From: WQUF01 sp031549885
GTDB lineage: Bacteria > Bacillota > Clostridia > Clostridiales > Clostridiaceae
NCBI GenBank assembly: GCA_031549885.1
Contig: JAVBPD010000043.1
Coordinates: 1-18,841 of the forward strand
Length of the DNA: 18,841 nucleotides
Direction: 5' to 3'
Shown piece after piece: positions 8,233 through 15,611 of the stretch. Within the stretch, counting starts at the first letter, position 1. The number at the start of each line of letters is the position of its first letter. A program made the position numbers and the translations under genes. The notes beneath the pieces are model-generated. The model made no database searches. It was not told where the DNA came from and saw nothing but the letters and a program-made list of their open reading frames with translations.

Positions 8233-9423
8233 TTATTTTAATTGATCCTCAGTGTAATATCCACTGTCTATTAATATTTCTTTGTAATTATTTTTATCAA
8301 CAATTACTGGATTACATAGATAAGAAGGAACTACTTTAACTCCATTATTATAAGTAGTAGTGTCATTTACTTCAGCATCTTTTCCTTGAAGAACTGCATC
8401 AACCATAGCAGAACATTTTTCAGCAAGAACTCTTGTATCTTTAAATATTGTGCTATATTGTTCTCCAGCTATAATTGATTTAACTGAAGCGATTTCAGCA
8501 TCTTGTCCTGAAATATATGGAAGAGGTTTATCTGAAGTTCCATAACCAACAGCTTTAACAGCAGCAAGAACTCCAATTGAAATACCATCGTATGGAGATA
8601 AAATTGCATCTATTTTGTCATCTGCATAGAAAGCTGTTAATATGTTTTCCATACGAGCTTGTGCTGTAGCACCATCCCATCTTAATGTAGCAACTTTGTC
8701 CATACCCATTTGACCGCTTTTAACAACTAATTTTCCACTGTCTATATAAGGTTGTAATATGCTCATTGCTCCATCATAGAAATAAAATGCATTAGTATCA
8801 TCAGCTGAACCACCAAATAATTCAATATTAAAAGGTCCTTTTCCATCTTTTAAGCCAAGAGCTGTTTCAAGGCTTTGAGCTTGAAGTACTCCAACTTTAA
8901 AGTTATCAAAAGTTGCATAATAAGTTATGCTGTCGCTGTTTTCAATAAGTCTATCATAAGAAATAACCTTAACGTTGTTATCTATTGCCTTTTGAAGAAC
9001 ATCTGTAAGTGATTTTCCATCAATTGAAGCTATAACTAAAACATTACATCCTTTAGTTATCATAGTTTCAAGTTGAGATATTTGAGTAGGAATGTCGTCT
9101 TCAGCATATTGAAGATCTACAGTGTATCCTTTTGATTCAAGTACTTTTTTCATATTGTCGCCATCTTGAATCCATCTTTGAGAAGATTTAGTTGGCATTG
9201 CAACCCCTACTTTTTTACCAGCTCCTGAAGCTTCTGGTGCTGCAGTTGTGTCTGCTGAAGTAGTTTGTGCAGCAGTTGAATCTGGTGCAGCAGTTGTATT
9301 TTGCGCTGCTTGAGTTGTATCTGGTGCAGAAGTTGTAGTTTCACTACCTGTGCCACCACCGCCACAGGCTACCATGGATAATGACATTGCTGATAATAGT
9401 ATGAATGATAAAAACTTTTTCAT
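8233..9423 (-). CDS. chvE: Sugar ABC transporter substrate-binding lipoprotein (ChvE-like)
   Basis: This 396-residue lipoprotein captures sugar outside the cell for the ABC importer encoded just upstream. The signal peptide ends in the lipobox MVAC with the lipidated Cys at 20. A Thr/Ala-rich linker (about 21-69) ties the domain to the membrane. The mature part begins KVGVAMPTKSSQRWIQDGDNM and contains QISQLETMITKGCNVLVIASIDG and YISGQDAEIASVKSI, typical of the periplasmic-binding protein fold of the ChvE/multiple-monosaccharide group. It is the last gene of the leftward unit, after the permease with a gap of 55 bases and a strong AGGAGG site. L-arabinose is the likely ligand from context, but ChvE-type proteins also bind galactose, xylose and glucose. 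Confidence 0.9.
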   Translation of the reverse strand: MKKFLSFILLSAMSLSMVACGGGGTGSETTTSAPDTTQAAQNTTAAPDSTAAQTTSADTTAAPEASGAGKKVGVAMPTKSSQRWIQDGDNMKKVLESKGYTVDLQYAEDDIPTQISQLETMITKGCNVLVIASIDGKSLTDVLQKAIDNNVKVISYDRLIENSDSITYYATFDNFKVGVLQAQSLETALGLKDGKGPFNIELFGGSADDTNAFYFYDGAMSILQPYIDSGKLVVKSGQMGMDKVATLRWDGATAQARMENILTAFYADDKIDAILSPYDGISIGVLAAVKAVGYGTSDKPLPYISGQDAEIASVKSIIAGEQYSTIFKDTRVLAEKCSAMVDAVLQGKDAEVNDTTTYNNGVKVVPSYLCNPVIVDKNNYKEILIDSGYYTEDQLK

Positions 9424-9478
9424 TTTAATCCTCCTAAATTTTATATGATGAGCTTTATATTATAGTTTCCTACAATAA

Positions 9479-10660
9479 CTATTTAACTGATGATTTGGAT
9501 TTAGAATATACATCAAATGTAACTGCAAGGAGTAGTACAGCTCCTTTTACCACTTGTTGCATATCTACAGGTACCCCTAAAATTGACATACCATTGTTTA
9601 GAACTCCCATAACAAGTCCTCCAACTATAGCTCCAATTATAGTTCCAATTCCACCAGAAGCTGATGCTCCACCTATATAGCAAGCTGCAATGGCATCAAG
9701 CTCAAAGCCAGAACCAGCTTTTGGTGTTGCAGCATTTAAACGTGCAGCTACCACCATTCCAGCAATTCCAGCAAGTATTCCCATATTTGTATAAACTAAA
9801 AATAAATCCTTTTTTGTCTTTATACCTGAAAGTTTAGCTGCTTTTTCATTTCCACCCATAGCATAAATGTGGCGACCTATAATAGTTTTATTTGCAATAA
9901 ATGTATAAAAAATAACTAAAACTAATATTAAAACCAAAACTGCAGGTATACCTTGATAAAGAGCTAATTCAATTGTAAAAAAATTAATAACTGCAGCCAC
10001 TACGATGAATTTAGCTATTAATATTCCTGTGGAATCTACTTCAAAGTTATATTTAAGCTTATTCTTTCTAGAATTTAATTCAAATAAAATATAAATAATA
10101 GTTCCTATAATTCCTGATAATAAAGCTATAATATTTAAAGATATATTATTAAATTGTATTTTAGTAGATTGCATTATAAATCCTTGAGCTATATATTGAA
10201 AGCCTTTAGGATACTGAGAAATAGTTTGTCCCTGTAAAAAAGTCATTGTAAGACCTCTATACATAAGCATACCAGCTAAAGTAACTATGAATGCAGGTAT
10301 TCTCATATATGCTATATACCAACCTTGAAAAGCTCCAACTAATCCTCCCATAATAATGCATATAATAATTCCAAGCCAAAATGGCATTCCCATTCTAACT
10401 ATGACGATACCAGATACAGCACCTACAAGTGCAACAATTGATCCTACAGAGAGGTCTACATTACCTGTAATTATACAAAATAACATGCCCACTGCTAAAA
10501 TAAGAACGTAAGCGTTTTGAGAAACTAAATTTGAAACATTCATAGGCATAAGCAGTGTGCCCTTTGTTAAAATTTCAAATAAAATCATCAGTACAAAAAG
10601 GGCTATAACCATTCCATATTGCCTTATGTTTCCTGTGAACCCTTTTTTTAAGTTTTCCAT
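9479..10660 (-). CDS. mmsB: Sugar ABC transporter permease (MmsB/GguB type)
   Basis: This 393-residue membrane protein forms the channel of the sugar importer, presumably as a homodimer. About ten hydrophobic segments can be seen. The family block TGNVDLSVGSIVALVGAVSG lies near residue 65, and the cytoplasmic-loop and C-terminal blocks GRHIYAMGGNEKAAKLSGI, AACYIGGASASGGIGT and GVPVDMQQVVKGAVLLLAV match XylH/GguB permeases. It lies 12 bases downstream of the ATPase gene, with a GGGGGGA site before ATG, so translation is probably coupled. The length agrees with the multiple-monosaccharide permeases, which are longer than RbsC. Substrate is inferred from the adjoining arabinose genes. Confidence 0.9.
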   Translation of the reverse strand: MENLKKGFTGNIRQYGMVIALFVLMILFEILTKGTLLMPMNVSNLVSQNAYVLILAVGMLFCIITGNVDLSVGSIVALVGAVSGIVIVRMGMPFWLGIIICIIMGGLVGAFQGWYIAYMRIPAFIVTLAGMLMYRGLTMTFLQGQTISQYPKGFQYIAQGFIMQSTKIQFNNISLNIIALLSGIIGTIIYILFELNSRKNKLKYNFEVDSTGILIAKFIVVAAVINFFTIELALYQGIPAVLVLILVLVIFYTFIANKTIIGRHIYAMGGNEKAAKLSGIKTKKDLFLVYTNMGILAGIAGMVVAARLNAATPKAGSGFELDAIAACYIGGASASGGIGTIIGAIVGGLVMGVLNNGMSILGVPVDMQQVVKGAVLLLAVTFDVYSKSKSSVK

Positions 10661-10671
10661 AATAAATCCCC

Positions 10672-12201
10672 CTAATTATTACTCAAGATGCATTTCATGA
10701 TTTTTTCTTGACTTACTTCATTTTTTTCAAGTTCACCAACAATTTTCCCATTATTTACAACATAAACTCTATCGCTCATGCCTAAAATCTCTGGCATCTC
10801 TGAAGAAATCATAATTATGGATTTACCTTGATTTACAAGATCGTTCATTACTTGATAGATTTCATACTTAGCTCCCACATCGATTCCTCTAGTTGGTTCA
10901 TCTAAAATTAAAATATCAGGATCAGCCATTATCCATTTACTAAGGACTACCTTTTGCTGGTTGCCTCCACTTAAATTGCCAGCGAGCTGAGATATGCTTG
11001 ATGATTTTATACTAAGCTTTTTTCTATAATTCTCTGCTTCATGTATTTCCTTGTTAGAATCTATTATGCTATTATTGCTTAACTTTGGAAGATTTGGCAG
11101 AGTTATGTTTGTCCTAATATCGTTTATTAAAACAAGTCCATAAGTCTTCCTATCCTCTGAAACATAAGCTACACCATTATTTATTGCATCAGAAACTGTG
11201 CTAAATTTTACTTCCTTTCCATCCTTAAATATCTGACCTTCAATTTTAGCACCATAGGACTTTCCAAAAATACTCATTGCAATTTCTGTTCTGCCTGAGC
11301 CCATAAGCCCTGCAAAACCAAGAATCTCACCTTTTTTTAAATTAAAATTAACAGATTTAATTATTTGTCTTGATTCATTATTTGGATCATATACTTTCCA
11401 ATTTTTAACTTCAAAGCATATTTTTCCAGGTTTTGTATTTCTTTTTGGGAAGCGGTCTTCAAGCTCTCTTCCTATCATACCTTTTATGATTCTATCTTCA
11501 CTTATTGGATCCTTTTCTTTATCTAAAGTTTCTATAGTTTTTCCATCTCTTATAATGGTTATGGAATTAGAAACTTTGGTAATTTCGTTAAGCTTATGAG
11601 ATATCATGATTAAAGTAATGCCATGTTTTTGCAAATCAATCATAAGATCCAGTAGCTTGTTGCTTTCTTCTTCATTAAGTGCAGCAGTTGGTTCATCTAG
11701 TATTAATAGTTTTACATTTTTGGCAAGCGCTTTTGCTATTTCAACAAGCTGCTGCTTTCCTACACCTATATTTGAAACTATTGTTTCTGGATTTTCTTTA
11801 AGACCAACTTTGTCCATAAGCTGTTTTGCCATGACTTTTGTTTTATTCCAATTTATAATTGAAAATTTATCTGCTTGTTCATTTCCTAAGAATATATTTT
11901 CTGCAATAGATAAATAAGGTGAAAGGGCAAGCTCTTGATGTATAATTGCAATACCTAACTCTTCGCTATCTTTTATAGAATTTAATTTTACTTCTTTATC
12001 TTCAAATATAATATTTCCAGAATAAGTTCCAAAAGGGTATACACCGCTTAAGATATTCATAAGAGTAGATTTGCCAGCACCGTTTTCACCACATATGGCG
12101 TGAATTTCATTTTTTATAACTTTAAGGTTAACATTTGACAGCGCTTTTACCCCTGAAAATTCTTTGGTTATATTAGACATTTCTAATAATACTTCTGGCA
12201 T
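10672..12201 (-). CDS. mmsA: Sugar ABC transporter ATPase with two ABC domains (MmsA/GguA type)
   Basis: This 509-residue protein powers the importer and carries two fused ABC domains, as in XylG, RbsA and GguA. The first has Walker A GENGAGKST (38-46), a degenerate signature IGVGKQQ (145-151) and Walker B LLILDEPT (165-172). The second has the usual degenerate Walker A GLMGSGRTE, an intact signature LSGGNQQ and Walker B ILILDEPTRGIDVG. Such asymmetry is normal in this family. It starts 12 bases after araD, with GAAGGGAGTG before ATG. One copy is expected to pair with two permeases and the binding lipoprotein. Confidence 0.92.
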   Translation of the reverse strand: MPEVLLEMSNITKEFSGVKALSNVNLKVIKNEIHAICGENGAGKSTLMNILSGVYPFGTYSGNIIFEDKEVKLNSIKDSEELGIAIIHQELALSPYLSIAENIFLGNEQADKFSIINWNKTKVMAKQLMDKVGLKENPETIVSNIGVGKQQLVEIAKALAKNVKLLILDEPTAALNEEESNKLLDLMIDLQKHGITLIMISHKLNEITKVSNSITIIRDGKTIETLDKEKDPISEDRIIKGMIGRELEDRFPKRNTKPGKICFEVKNWKVYDPNNESRQIIKSVNFNLKKGEILGFAGLMGSGRTEIAMSIFGKSYGAKIEGQIFKDGKEVKFSTVSDAINNGVAYVSEDRKTYGLVLINDIRTNITLPNLPKLSNNSIIDSNKEIHEAENYRKKLSIKSSSISQLAGNLSGGNQQKVVLSKWIMADPDILILDEPTRGIDVGAKYEIYQVMNDLVNQGKSIIMISSEMPEILGMSDRVYVVNNGKIVGELEKNEVSQEKIMKCILSNN

Positions 12202-12213
12202 GTTACACTCCCT

Positions 12214-12903
12214 TCATTTTTGTCCATAATAAGCATTTTTTCCATGCTTTCTTAAAAAATGTTTATCTAAAAGAGAATTATTTATACCTTTTAAAGAAGG
12301 ATTTAACATATATGAAAATATAGCCATTTTTGATACTTGCTCAAGTACAACAGCATTGTGGACTGCGTCAAAAGCATCTTTTCCAAAAGAAAAAGGGCCA
12401 TGACCTTTAACGAAAACTCCAGGTATAAAACTTGGGTCTTTATCCTTAAAAGCTTCAATTATAACTTTTCCTGTTTCAAGTTCATAATCTCCATTTATTT
12501 CATCGTCTGTCATATCCCTTGTAATAGGTATATCACCATAAAAATAATCTGCATGAGTAGTACCTAATGCTTCAAGCTTTCTTCCTGATTGGGCCATAGC
12601 AGTTGCATAGGTTGAGTGAGTATGAACAATTCCGCCAATGGAATCAAAGGCTTTATATAGAGCTAAATGGGTTTTCATATCCGATGAAGGGTTTAAATCT
12701 CCTTCAATTTTATTGCCATTTAAATCCATAACTACCATTTGAGAAGGTGTTAAGGAATCGTAAGAAATTCCGCTAGGCTTTATTACAAATAACCCTTTTT
12801 CCCTATCTATTCCACTTACATTTCCCCAAGTAAATATAACTAGGTCATGTTTTGGCAGTTCAAGATTTGCTAAAAAAACTTTTTCTTTTAGTCTATCTAG
12901 CAT
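12214..12903 (-). CDS. araD: L-ribulose-5-phosphate 4-epimerase
   Basis: This 229-residue cytosolic enzyme converts L-ribulose-5-phosphate to D-xylulose-5-phosphate, the last arabinose-specific step before the pentose phosphate or phosphoketolase route. It is a zinc-dependent class II aldolase-fold protein. Zinc ligands are His94 and His96 (HTHS) and His168 (KGHGPF). The catalytic Asp corresponds to Asp119 in TTHADYFYGDIP, and the C-terminal AYYGQ carries the conserved Tyr. The length matches the E. coli enzyme (231). It lies 15 bases after the regulator gene with GGAGGG before ATG, so regulator, epimerase and transporter form one leftward operon, while the isomerase and kinase lie in the divergent arm. 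Confidence 0.93.
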   Translation of the reverse strand: MLDRLKEKVFLANLELPKHDLVIFTWGNVSGIDREKGLFVIKPSGISYDSLTPSQMVVMDLNGNKIEGDLNPSSDMKTHLALYKAFDSIGGIVHTHSTYATAMAQSGRKLEALGTTHADYFYGDIPITRDMTDDEINGDYELETGKVIIEAFKDKDPSFIPGVFVKGHGPFSFGKDAFDAVHNAVVLEQVSKMAIFSYMLNPSLKGINNSLLDKHFLRKHGKNAYYGQK

Positions 12904-12918
12904 AAAAACCCTCCATTT

Positions 12919-13917
12919 CTATTTTTTAAATGTGTCTCTTAAAATGATTTCATATGGAATTATATAGCGAACTTTTTCTTTTTGCTGACTATGATTGATT
13001 AAAAGTTGTGCGCCTATGGTTCCCATAAAATCAGTGCTAATTCTAACAGTTGACAGGCTAGGTGTAGTGTATCTAGCAGCAGGTATGTCGTTACAGGAAA
13101 TTATTGATACAGTGTCAGGAAGTTTTATATTGTAATCCTTTAAAGCTCTCATTGCTCCAATTGCAAGTGAATCGCTTGCGATAAATATACTTGTAGGAAG
13201 ATCCTCTTTTAAATCTTCTATGAGGCTTTTCATCATAGAATATCCATCTGAATAATTGAAACTACCTATTCTTACATATTTTTCATTGTATAAATTTTTC
13301 TTTGTTAAATAATCAGTAAAAGCAATTTCTCTTTCATCTATAAGCGTTTTAGTGGAGCCTACTACTTTTTCACGGCCACAAATGAACCCAATTTTTTTAT
13401 GACCTTGTTCAATCATCGTATCAAGTACATCTTTAGTTAATTCCTCAAAATTAACGATTACACTTTCATGTTTAAATTTTTTTGAGTAATCATGAATTAA
13501 AATAATGTTTTTAGCTTTTTCTTCAAAGTATTCTAAGTATTCTTTAGAAAATTTGCCTAAAACAATAATGCCTTGGTATTTTATATGTACATTTTTAAAG
13601 GTATGACCACAGCCACTATTAAAATATTTTTCAAGTGAAATGTTATTTAGATTGCATTCTCTTTCAATGCCAAGTCTTATTGAAAGAAAAAAAGGATCAT
13701 TAAGCTCATCAACTTCATCAAACCAATGAACTAATGCATATTGAGATAGATTTGTTGATTCGCGCTCGGGTTTTTGGTAAGAGAGCTGTTCTGCAGCTTC
13801 AAAAATACGTTTTCTTGTTTCCATGGATACATTTATAGTTTGATCTAAATTTAAAACCCTGGAAACAGTTGATGCTGAAACGTTTGCAAGTTTTGCGATG
13901 TCTCTAATAGTAGCTAT
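12919..13917 (-). CDS. LacI-family repressor of the arabinose locus (EbgR-like)
   Basis: This protein of about 333 residues should repress both arabinose arms and release DNA when sugar binds. The LacI helix-turn-helix reads TIRDIAKLANVSASTVSRVLN. The effector domain includes NDPFFLSIRLGIERECN, GHKKIGFICGR, FIASDSLAIGAMRAL and SCNDIPAARYTTPSLSTVRI, close to E. coli EbgR. The start is unusual. A TTG at 13989 would give 356 residues, but a good promoter (-10 at 13947-13942) lies inside that extension. Below the promoter the only well-placed start is ATA at 13917-13915, 8 bases after the GAGG of a perfect GAGGTGAT site; a GTG at 13926 overlaps that site. No ATG is near the helix-turn-helix. It would be the functional AraR, but it is not the GntR-type AraR of Bacillus. 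Confidence 0.85.
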   Translation of the reverse strand: MATIRDIAKLANVSASTVSRVLNLDQTINVSMETRKRIFEAAEQLSYQKPERESTNLSQYALVHWFDEVDELNDPFFLSIRLGIERECNLNNISLEKYFNSGCGHTFKNVHIKYQGIIVLGKFSKEYLEYFEEKAKNIILIHDYSKKFKHESVIVNFEELTKDVLDTMIEQGHKKIGFICGREKVVGSTKTLIDEREIAFTDYLTKKNLYNEKYVRIGSFNYSDGYSMMKSLIEDLKEDLPTSIFIASDSLAIGAMRALKDYNIKLPDTVSIISCNDIPAARYTTPSLSTVRISTDFMGTIGAQLLINHSQQKEKVRYIIPYEIILRDTFKK

Positions 13918-13929
13918 ATTTATCACCTC
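13915..13929 (-). promoter_or_regulatory. Perfect Shine-Dalgarno followed by an ATA start codon
   Basis: Read leftwards, GAGGTGAT (13929-13922), complementary to the 16S rRNA tail over all 8 bases, is followed by AAAT and then ATA (13917-13915) at the position where LacI-family proteins usually have Met before ATIRDIAK. This supports ATA as initiator. Initiation at the overlapping GTG 13926 would need another ribosome site, and none is visible. Confidence 0.55.
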
Positions 13930-13941
13930 AAATCTAAATTT

Positions 13942-13970
13942 ATGATAGCATAGCATTATAAAAAAGTCAA
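13942..13970 (-). promoter_or_regulatory. Promoter of the leftward regulator-araD-transporter operon
   Basis: On the minus strand TTGACT (13970-13965) and TATCAT (13947-13942) are exactly 17 bases apart. Transcription should begin near the A at 13935, giving a leader of only about 18 bases before the ATA codon. The first GTTTACTAAA box lies immediately upstream of the -35. Confidence 0.65.
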
Positions 13971-13974
13971 TAAA

Positions 13975-13984
13975 GTTTACTAAA
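13975..13984 (+). promoter_or_regulatory. Operator box 1 (GTTTACTAAA)
   Basis: One of three identical 10-base boxes in the divergent control region. Its half-sites TTTA and TAAA are symmetric around a central C. It ends about 5 bases before the -35 of the leftward promoter. Binding by the LacI-type regulator is inferred from position. Confidence 0.6.
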
Positions 13985-13991
13985 GACAATA

Positions 13992-14006
13992 TTGTTTACT
14001 AAACAA
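13992..14006 (+). promoter_or_regulatory. Operator box 2 (perfect palindrome)
   Basis: TTGTTTACTAAACAA is a perfect 15-base inverted repeat around a central C, the most symmetric of the three boxes. Its centre is 19 bases from that of box 1 and about 12 bases upstream of the araA -35, so a repressor here sits between the two divergent promoters. Confidence 0.65.
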
Positions 14007-14017
14007 AACTTGCCTTA

Positions 14018-14046
14018 TTGAAAAAGTTATCATGTAGTGATATACT
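14018..14046 (+). promoter_or_regulatory. Promoter of araA-araB
   Basis: TTGAAA (14018-14023) and TATACT (14041-14046) are 17 bases apart, each with five of six consensus bases. Transcription is expected to begin near 14053, leaving a leader of about 58 bases that contains operator box 3. Confidence 0.7.
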
Positions 14047-14075
14047 GAGTTTGAATATAAGATGGTTCTTAATTT

Positions 14076-14085
14076 GTTTACTAAA
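14076..14085 (+). promoter_or_regulatory. Operator box 3 (GTTTACTAAA) in the araA leader
   Basis: This is the same 10-base box as boxes 1 and 2, lying downstream of the predicted araA transcript start. Its centre is 82 bases from that of box 2. With one box upstream and one downstream of the araA promoter, repression by looping or by a roadblock is possible. Confidence 0.6.
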
Positions 14086-14110
14086 TTTTTATATATAAGG
14101 GAGAGTTTTG

Positions 14111-15595
14111 ATGAAAAATTTAAAATTTTGGTTTATAACAGGAAGCCAGCATCTATATGGTAAAAAGACTTTAGATGAAGTAGCATCGCATTCAAAAGAA
14201 ATGGTGGATTTTTTTAATAAAAAAGAAGCTATAAAGCCTTTTGAAATTGTTTTTATGCAAGTTGTCACAAGCCAAGAAGAGATAGTTGACACTTTATCTA
14301 AAGCAAATGTAGATGAGAGCTGCGCTGGGATTATAACATGGATGCATACTTTTTCTCCTTCTAAAATGTGGATAAATGGACTAAAAATATTTAAAAAGCC
14401 AGTGCTTCACCTTCATACACAATTTAATGAGGGAATACCATGGGATAAAATTGATATGGATTTTATGAACACAAATCAATCAGCTCATGGAGATCGTGAA
14501 CATGGATATATTTACACTAGAATGGGTATTAAACGTAAAGTTATAGCAGGTTATTATAAAGATGAAAGAGTTATTGATAAAATAGGAAAGTGGCTTAATA
14601 TTGCATCTGTAATTTATTTGGGAAAAGATTTAAAGATAATGAGACTTGGGGACAATATGAGAGAAGTTGCAGTAACAGAAGGGGACAAGGTTGAAGCTCA
14701 AATTAAATTTGGATGGAATGTAAATTATTATGCAGTAGGAGATTTTGTTAAAAAAGTAGATGAGGTTTTAGAAGAGGATATAGATAAAACTGTTGAAGAA
14801 TATAAAGAAAAATATATAATGTCTGAGGATATTTTAAATGATCATAAGAAAATGGAAGCTATAAGATATCAAGCTAGAATGGAAATAGCTCTTTTGAAGA
14901 TGTTAGAAGAAGGGGGCTTCTCTGGATTTACTGATACATTTGAAGACTTACATGGATTAAAGCAATTGCCTGGCCTTGCAACTCAGAGGATAATGGAAAA
15001 AGGTTATGGATTTGGACCTGAAGGAGACTGGAAAGGCGCTGCAATGGTTAGAGTTCTTAAGATGATGGCTAAAAATAAAGGCACATCAATAATGGAGGAT
15101 TATACTTATAATTTTCAACCTGAAAATAGCTCAGTTTTAGGAGCTCATATGCTTGAAATATGCCCTACGCTTTCGGAGGAAAAGCCTAAAATAGAAGTAT
15201 ACGATCTTTCCATAGGTGGAAAGGATGCTCCTGCAAGGCTTATATTTAATGGAAAAGAGGGGAAAGCTATATGCGTTTCTTTAATAGATATGGGAAATAG
15301 ATTTAGGCTCATTATATTAGATGTGGAAGCTATAAAAAAACCTCATGATATGCCAAATTTACCAGTTGCAAATGTTTTGTGGAAACCAATGCCAAATTTA
15401 GAGGAGTCAGCAGAAGCGTGGATTTATGCAGGAGGCGCTCATCACACAGTTTTCTCTTATGAAGTCACATCTTCAGATATGATAGATTTTGCGGAAGCTT
15501 TAGATATTGAATATATTTATATAAATAAAGATACTAAAATCAATGAATTAAAGAAAGAGCTTTTAATCAATGATATAATTTGGAAACTAAAATAA
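14111..15595 (+). CDS. araA: L-arabinose isomerase
   Basis: This 494-residue cytosolic enzyme interconverts L-arabinose and L-ribulose using a divalent metal, usually Mn2+. It opens with the family block FWFITGSQHLYG. Metal-binding and catalytic residues can be placed by comparison with E. coli AraA: Glu304 (GPEGDW), Glu329 (MEDYTYNF), His346 (LGAHMLEICP) and a His at 444/445 (GGAHHTVFS). The length is that of the family (about 500). ATG 14111 is preferred over TTG 14108 because the AAGGGAGAG site at about 14098-14105 fits it well. It is the first gene of the rightward unit, 16 bases before araB, controlled by the promoter and operator boxes just upstream. Confidence 0.96.
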   Translation: MKNLKFWFITGSQHLYGKKTLDEVASHSKEMVDFFNKKEAIKPFEIVFMQVVTSQEEIVDTLSKANVDESCAGIITWMHTFSPSKMWINGLKIFKKPVLHLHTQFNEGIPWDKIDMDFMNTNQSAHGDREHGYIYTRMGIKRKVIAGYYKDERVIDKIGKWLNIASVIYLGKDLKIMRLGDNMREVAVTEGDKVEAQIKFGWNVNYYAVGDFVKKVDEVLEEDIDKTVEEYKEKYIMSEDILNDHKKMEAIRYQARMEIALLKMLEEGGFSGFTDTFEDLHGLKQLPGLATQRIMEKGYGFGPEGDWKGAAMVRVLKMMAKNKGTSIMEDYTYNFQPENSSVLGAHMLEICPTLSEEKPKIEVYDLSIGGKDAPARLIFNGKEGKAICVSLIDMGNRFRLIILDVEAIKKPHDMPNLPVANVLWKPMPNLEESAEAWIYAGGAHHTVFSYEVTSSDMIDFAEALDIEYIYINKDTKINELKKELLINDIIWKLK

Positions 15596-15611
15596 GTAAA
15601 GGGGAATTATT

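Noticed and set aside
9462..9482. ATAGTT/AACTAT hairpin between permease and binding protein genes
   Set aside because: A six-base AT-rich stem is expected by chance in this composition; a role in raising binding-protein mRNA is possible but unsupported.
13874..13890. TGAAACGTTTGCA considered as a catabolite-control (cre) site
   Set aside because: It lies inside codons for the conserved helix-turn-helix of the repressor and is one base short of the spacing in the cre consensus.
13918..13989. N-terminal extension of the repressor to TTG 13989
   Set aside because: The extension contains the operon promoter, has no ribosome site before the TTG, and places 24 extra residues before a helix-turn-helix that is normally at the N-terminus.
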